From Mannheimia glucosida (GTDB taxonomy: Bacteria > Pseudomonadota > Gammaproteobacteria > Enterobacterales > Pasteurellaceae), in NCBI RefSeq assembly GCF_046267875.1, contig NZ_CP176502.1, positions 930,001 to 994,000 on the forward strand: 64,000 nt of DNA, in the 5' to 3' direction. The notes under the pieces are model-generated. The model searched no databases. It saw only the letters and a list, made by a program, of their open reading frames with translations, and had not been told where the DNA came from. The first letter of the stretch is position 1. Each line of letters opens with the position of its first letter. Below, one piece after another: positions 60,582 to 64,000 of this stretch. The position numbers and the translations under genes were made by a program.

Positions 60582-63008
60582 ATGGTGTTTACCTCTTATT
60601 CAATAAAGTCTAAAAAATTGTGCCCGACTATATTGGCTTTAAGCGTTAGTAGCATTTTGTCTTCACAAGCTACCTATGCGGAAGAAACAACAGCGGAATT
60701 ATCTGAAGTAAATGTTGTTGCTAAAGAAGATGTGAAGGCTTCTATAGAAAAGAAAAATAAAGAGATAATTCAGCAAGAGTTGATTCAAAATAATCGAGAT
60801 TTAGTTCGTTATAGCCCTGATGTTGGCATTGTTAACCAAGGTAGACATCAAAAAGGATTTGCTATTCGTGGAGTGGAAGACAACCGTGTAGGAATAAGTA
60901 TTGATGGTGTCTCGCTTCCTGATTCAGAAGAAAATTCCCTTTATAAACGCTATGGTAATTTAAATACATCTCGCCAATCTATAGATCCGGAATTAGCTCG
61001 TACTATTGAAGTATCTAAAGGTGCAGATTCTTTCAATCAAGGTAGTGGTAATTTAGGCGGCGGAGTTAATTATCGGACGCTTGAGCCTTATGATATTGTT
61101 CGTAACGGTAATAAATTTGGTGCTTTTTATCGCACAGGATATGGTACTCGTAATAATGAATGGTTGAATACATTCGGTGTTGGATATTTAGGTGAGAAAG
61201 CTGAGGCGATATTGGTTTATTCAAATCGCCATGGGCATGAAATGGAAAGTGCAGGAGGTTATACTCTTCCTGAAGATTCTCTACAAACTCGCTCTTTACG
61301 CAGTAGTAAACAAACTCCTGATGATTCTACTCATAATCATCATAATTATTTAGCCAAATTTGCTTATCGATTTAATGATAATCACCGCGTTGGTGTTTCT
61401 TACAGTGGGCAAAATAATAAAAATTATATTATCGAAGATTCAGCCGTTACTATTACTTCTTTTTGGCGTGAAGCGGAAGACCGTAGTAAACGTGATACAG
61501 TAAATGTTTTTTATGAGTATTTCCCAGAGTCAAAATGGATATCTCTAGCTAAGATAGATGCAGATTATCAAGATACTGAAACATCTGCTTATAACTATGA
61601 AGGTACACGCGCTGAAGAGGCAACAGACTGGAGCCCTGCTAAACAAAGAAAACCAAGTGACAATAATATTCGTATTTTTAATACTGAATTGAAACGCTTA
61701 AATTTCCGTTTAGACAGCCAAGCATTAGAATTTGGTAAATGGACTCATCAGCTATCTTTCAAAGCCTCTACTGCAGAGAGAGATTTCGATGTATTACATA
61801 AGGACTCGGTTTATTTATCCGGTGTTTGGGTAAATTCTCCCGATTCTACGATGATGTACCCAATTAAAACGAAACAGCACACTTTTTCATTGCACGATAA
61901 GATTGATTTAACGCATGATTGGATTGCAACTCTAGGCATTCGTTATGATTGGGCGAAGTATGAACAACAAGAACTCAATGGTCTTGTTTGTCGTAACTGC
62001 GTAAAAACTGACAATGCGAAATTTAATCAACTAACTTGGGTTACCGGTTTAGAAAAACATCTGACTGAGGCATGGAAAGTAGGATATAACATTGGGACAG
62101 GCTTCCGTATTCCAAATGCATCAGAAATGTATTTTGATTACCGTGATAATGCTGCAGGAGCTTGGATGTCCAATCCAAACCTAAAAGCGGAACGTAGTTT
62201 AAGCCAAAATTTAAGTTTGCAAGGTAGTGGCAATGTTGGGCTGCTCTCAGTTAATTTCCACCATACTAAATATAAAGATTTTTTATGGGAGCAAGAAACC
62301 TGGGATGTTTACCAAGCATATGGTAGAGAGTTTTGGCGCCCGGTACAGCAAATGCAAAATATTGATTCTGCGAAAATCTATGGGCTAGAAGTGAGTGGTA
62401 AATGGAATTTAAATTCAGCCATGCCAATACCTGAAGGCTGGAAGCTATTTGGAGCCTTCGGTTACAGCAAAGGTAGTATGTCTAACGGGGCAGATTTACT
62501 TTCTATTCAGCCGATTAAAGCCGTAGTTGGCTTAGATTATGAACAACCTGAAGGTAAATGGGGAGTATTTTCTCGCTTCACATTCTTGGGGGCTAAAAAG
62601 GCGAAAGATGCAAAATATTTAAAAACATTACCGGAAAAATGCCTTAAAGAGGATAGAACGCCAAATCCGTATTACCCTTATTGGGGGGATGAATATGACA
62701 TTCGTTGTACTGAATATTCTCACGAGACAGGTTTAGATACCTGGAAGCACTTAAATGCTAAAGCCTTTGTTGTGGATTTATACGGTTTCTATAAACCAAC
62801 TGAGAATATTACATTACGTGCCGGTATTTATAATTTGTTTAACCGTAAATATCATACTTGGGATACTTTACGTGGTTTAAATACAACAGGTGGAATCGTT
62901 AATTCTGTTGGAGTACGTGAAAATGCAGCTTACGGTGGCTATCCTGGATTACAACGCTATTATGAACCTGGACGTAACTTCTCGGCTAATTTTGAATACC
63001 GTTTCTAA
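60582..63008 (+). CDS. TonB-dependent haem/haemoglobin receptor
   Basis: This is an 808-residue outer-membrane receptor. A signal peptide is followed by a TonB box-like TTAELSEVNVVAKE, then the plug with FAIRGVEDNRVGISIDGVSLPDSE and IEVSKGADSFNQGSGNLGGGVNYRT. The barrel carries haem-receptor motifs FRIPNASEMY (FRAP-like) and NPNLKAERS, and ends in ANFEYRF. Two Cys pairs occur in extracellular-looking loops (VCRNC and near KCLKED/IRCTEY). The ligand (haem, haemoglobin or other) is not determined by sequence alone. The start MVFTSYS at 60582 follows GGGAGAATC. Confidence 0.88.
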   Translation: MVFTSYSIKSKKLCPTILALSVSSILSSQATYAEETTAELSEVNVVAKEDVKASIEKKNKEIIQQELIQNNRDLVRYSPDVGIVNQGRHQKGFAIRGVEDNRVGISIDGVSLPDSEENSLYKRYGNLNTSRQSIDPELARTIEVSKGADSFNQGSGNLGGGVNYRTLEPYDIVRNGNKFGAFYRTGYGTRNNEWLNTFGVGYLGEKAEAILVYSNRHGHEMESAGGYTLPEDSLQTRSLRSSKQTPDDSTHNHHNYLAKFAYRFNDNHRVGVSYSGQNNKNYIIEDSAVTITSFWREAEDRSKRDTVNVFYEYFPESKWISLAKIDADYQDTETSAYNYEGTRAEEATDWSPAKQRKPSDNNIRIFNTELKRLNFRLDSQALEFGKWTHQLSFKASTAERDFDVLHKDSVYLSGVWVNSPDSTMMYPIKTKQHTFSLHDKIDLTHDWIATLGIRYDWAKYEQQELNGLVCRNCVKTDNAKFNQLTWVTGLEKHLTEAWKVGYNIGTGFRIPNASEMYFDYRDNAAGAWMSNPNLKAERSLSQNLSLQGSGNVGLLSVNFHHTKYKDFLWEQETWDVYQAYGREFWRPVQQMQNIDSAKIYGLEVSGKWNLNSAMPIPEGWKLFGAFGYSKGSMSNGADLLSIQPIKAVVGLDYEQPEGKWGVFSRFTFLGAKKAKDAKYLKTLPEKCLKEDRTPNPYYPYWGDEYDIRCTEYSHETGLDTWKHLNAKAFVVDLYGFYKPTENITLRAGIYNLFNRKYHTWDTLRGLNTTGGIVNSVGVRENAAYGGYPGLQRYYEPGRNFSANFEYRF

Positions 63009-63062
63009 TTTACAAATTTACTTAGAGAGCTAAGAAACTCTCTTTACTTAAAGGAACATTTA

Positions 63063-63569
63063 ATGATATCAATCGAACAACAAACCGCCTTACGCAATGA
63101 ATTAGCCGAAAATCCGGGGCAAATTTTAGAAATGTTAGCGGCAAAATATCAATGCACGATGGAAGAGGTAATGCTGAATTTACCGCCTGAAATGCTAAAA
63201 GTAACCGAAGGGGAGCGTTTTGCCGAAGTGTTACAGGAAATCCACGAATGGGACGATGCAATTACGCTGATTTCGCATACGGAAGATACCATTATTGAGT
63301 TTGTAGGCAAGCTCCCAAGCGGTTCAATTTCTCGTGGGTTTTACAATTTCGAACATAAAGAGGGCGGTGGCTTACAAGGGCATCTACGCTACGAAAATTG
63401 TGCCAAAATTTATTTATTAGATCGCCCTTTTATGGGAAAACGCACGGTTTCCCTGATTTTCATTAATAAAAAAGGCAACGCGATGTTTAAGATTTTTGTC
63501 GGCAGAGAGAAAATTGGCGGGGCATTGAAAGAGCATCAAATTAAGGCTTTGTATCAGTTGATTGGCTAA
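63063..63569 (+). CDS. hutX: Cytosolic haem carrier HutX
   Basis: This is a 168-residue HutX/HuvX-family protein. The N-terminal part ALRNELAENPGQILEMLAAKYQCTMEEVMLNLP is a short helical domain; VGKLPSGSISRGFYNF, GHLRYENCAKIYLLDRPFMGKRTVSLIFINKKGNAMFKIFVGR is the haem-binding beta domain. It receives haem and hands it to HutZ. It lies 54 bases after the receptor and should be co-transcribed with it. AAGGAAC precedes ATG 63063. Confidence 0.9.
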   Translation: MISIEQQTALRNELAENPGQILEMLAAKYQCTMEEVMLNLPPEMLKVTEGERFAEVLQEIHEWDDAITLISHTEDTIIEFVGKLPSGSISRGFYNFEHKEGGGLQGHLRYENCAKIYLLDRPFMGKRTVSLIFINKKGNAMFKIFVGREKIGGALKEHQIKALYQLIG

Positions 63570-63611
63570 TCTGTAAAAAGTCATCGAAAAATGACCGCTT
63601 GTAACTTATAG

Positions 63612-63642
63612 AAAGGGCTACGATATTGAATCGTAGCCCTTT
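63612..63642. terminator. Bidirectional terminator between hutX and tyrP-like gene
   Basis: AAAGGGCTACGAT and ATCGTAGCCCTTT are perfect 13-bp arms with a 5-base loop between convergent genes. A single uptake signal lies just upstream. Confidence 0.9.
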
Positions 63643-63648
63643 TCAATA

Positions 63649-64000
63649 TTAGCCTACCGCTTGCGGTAAATAACCAGCCTGAATTAAAAACGGAATTACC
63701 ATAATGATAATACCGGCAATTAACGCAACCACTAATGCCAAATTACCACCAATCACACGGTAAGGTAAATTCGGATATTGGCGACGTGCTTTCCACGCTA
63801 AGCCGATAGGTAAAATCATACCATAGAACGCAAAGAGTAAACCGGCGTAACCTAATGCCTTAATAAAGCCGTTCGGATAGAATAAAGCGAACAGAATTGG
63901 CGGTGTAAAGGTGGCGATGGTCAGCCATAAACGGTTAGTCGGTAGATTTAAGCGTTTTAACAAATCGCCCACGCCTTCAAAAATTCCCATCGAAACCCCT
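63649..64000 (-). CDS. Aromatic amino acid permease, TyrP/Mtr family (5' end beyond window)
   Basis: Only the last about 116 residues are present. The frame runs through 63990 to the right edge, with GVSMGIFEGV at the edge, so the apparent ATG at 63990 is internal. Three membrane segments are visible, and LLFAFYGMILPIGLAWKARRQYPNLPYRVIGGN followed by PFLIQAGYLP is characteristic of tyrosine/tryptophan transporters of the HAAAP family. Substrate assignment (tyrosine) is by resemblance to Haemophilus TyrP. Confidence 0.85.
   Translation of the reverse strand, partial: GVSMGIFEGVGDLLKRLNLPTNRLWLTIATFTPPILFALFYPNGFIKALGYAGLLFAFYGMILPIGLAWKARRQYPNLPYRVIGGNLALVVALIAGIIIMVIPFLIQAGYLPQAVG

Overview
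The window comes from a Pasteurellaceae chromosome, most likely Mannheimia, Actinobacillus or Bibersteinia. Three things point there. DNA-uptake signal sequences of the ACAAGCGGT type (the Actinobacillus pleuropneumoniae dialect) are scattered on both strands. The gene set is typical of the family: an OmpP2-like porin, an HI1459/HI1460-like sigma/anti-sigma pair, a HutX/HutZ haem locus and a periplasmic LigE ligase. The rRNA operons contain tRNA-Glu(UUC) in the spacer.

Layout, left to right. 1-3210: 5-oxoprolinase subunits (pxpC partial, pxpB), a secreted ATP-dependent DNA ligase and a DUF5718-like protein. 3396-8966: the first rRNA operon (16S, tRNA-Glu, 23S, 5S). 9100-10481: an insertion scar, in which a 1,090-bp IS256/MULE-type element with a frame-disrupted transposase sits inside what looks like an IS3-family remnant, directly behind a porin gene. 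10507-13989: porin, lpxB, sohB. 14036-16485: thioredoxin-like protein and MsrAB, divergent from an ECF sigma factor and its zinc anti-sigma. 16544-22291: the dppABCDF dipeptide transporter. 22560-28559: hda and the cytochrome c maturation genes ccmABCDEF. 28601-34799: an unrecognised gene, obgE, argS, yecM, two SlyB-like lipoproteins and talB.

35017-40634 holds a second rRNA operon, in the same direction, exactly 31,621 bp after the first and apparently identical over about 5.49 kb. 40817-47540: ZIP transporter, DUF805 protein, engB, rraB, tusA, pepQ, fxsA, an EamA permease, rluE and nudC. 47614-50245: a compact class I ribonucleotide reductase (beta before alpha, no ATP cone) behind tandem NrdR boxes. 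50596-54697: dusA, two small envelope proteins, leuCD. 55128-59760: an orphan OppA-type binding protein behind a CRP site, acyP, pepN. 59909-64000: a Fur-linked haem uptake group (hutZ, TonB-dependent receptor, hutX) and the end of a TyrP-like permease.

Functional themes: peptide import and breakdown (dpp, OppA, pepN, pepQ), haem acquisition and cytochrome c assembly, periplasmic oxidative repair, and competence-related DNA features (uptake signals, LigE). I did not find a clearly new multi-gene system. The most interesting items are the nested insertion element with A-run frame breaks, the class Id-like ribonucleotide reductase, the sigma/MsrAB locus, and uptake-signal pairs reused as terminators, spacers and even coding sequence.
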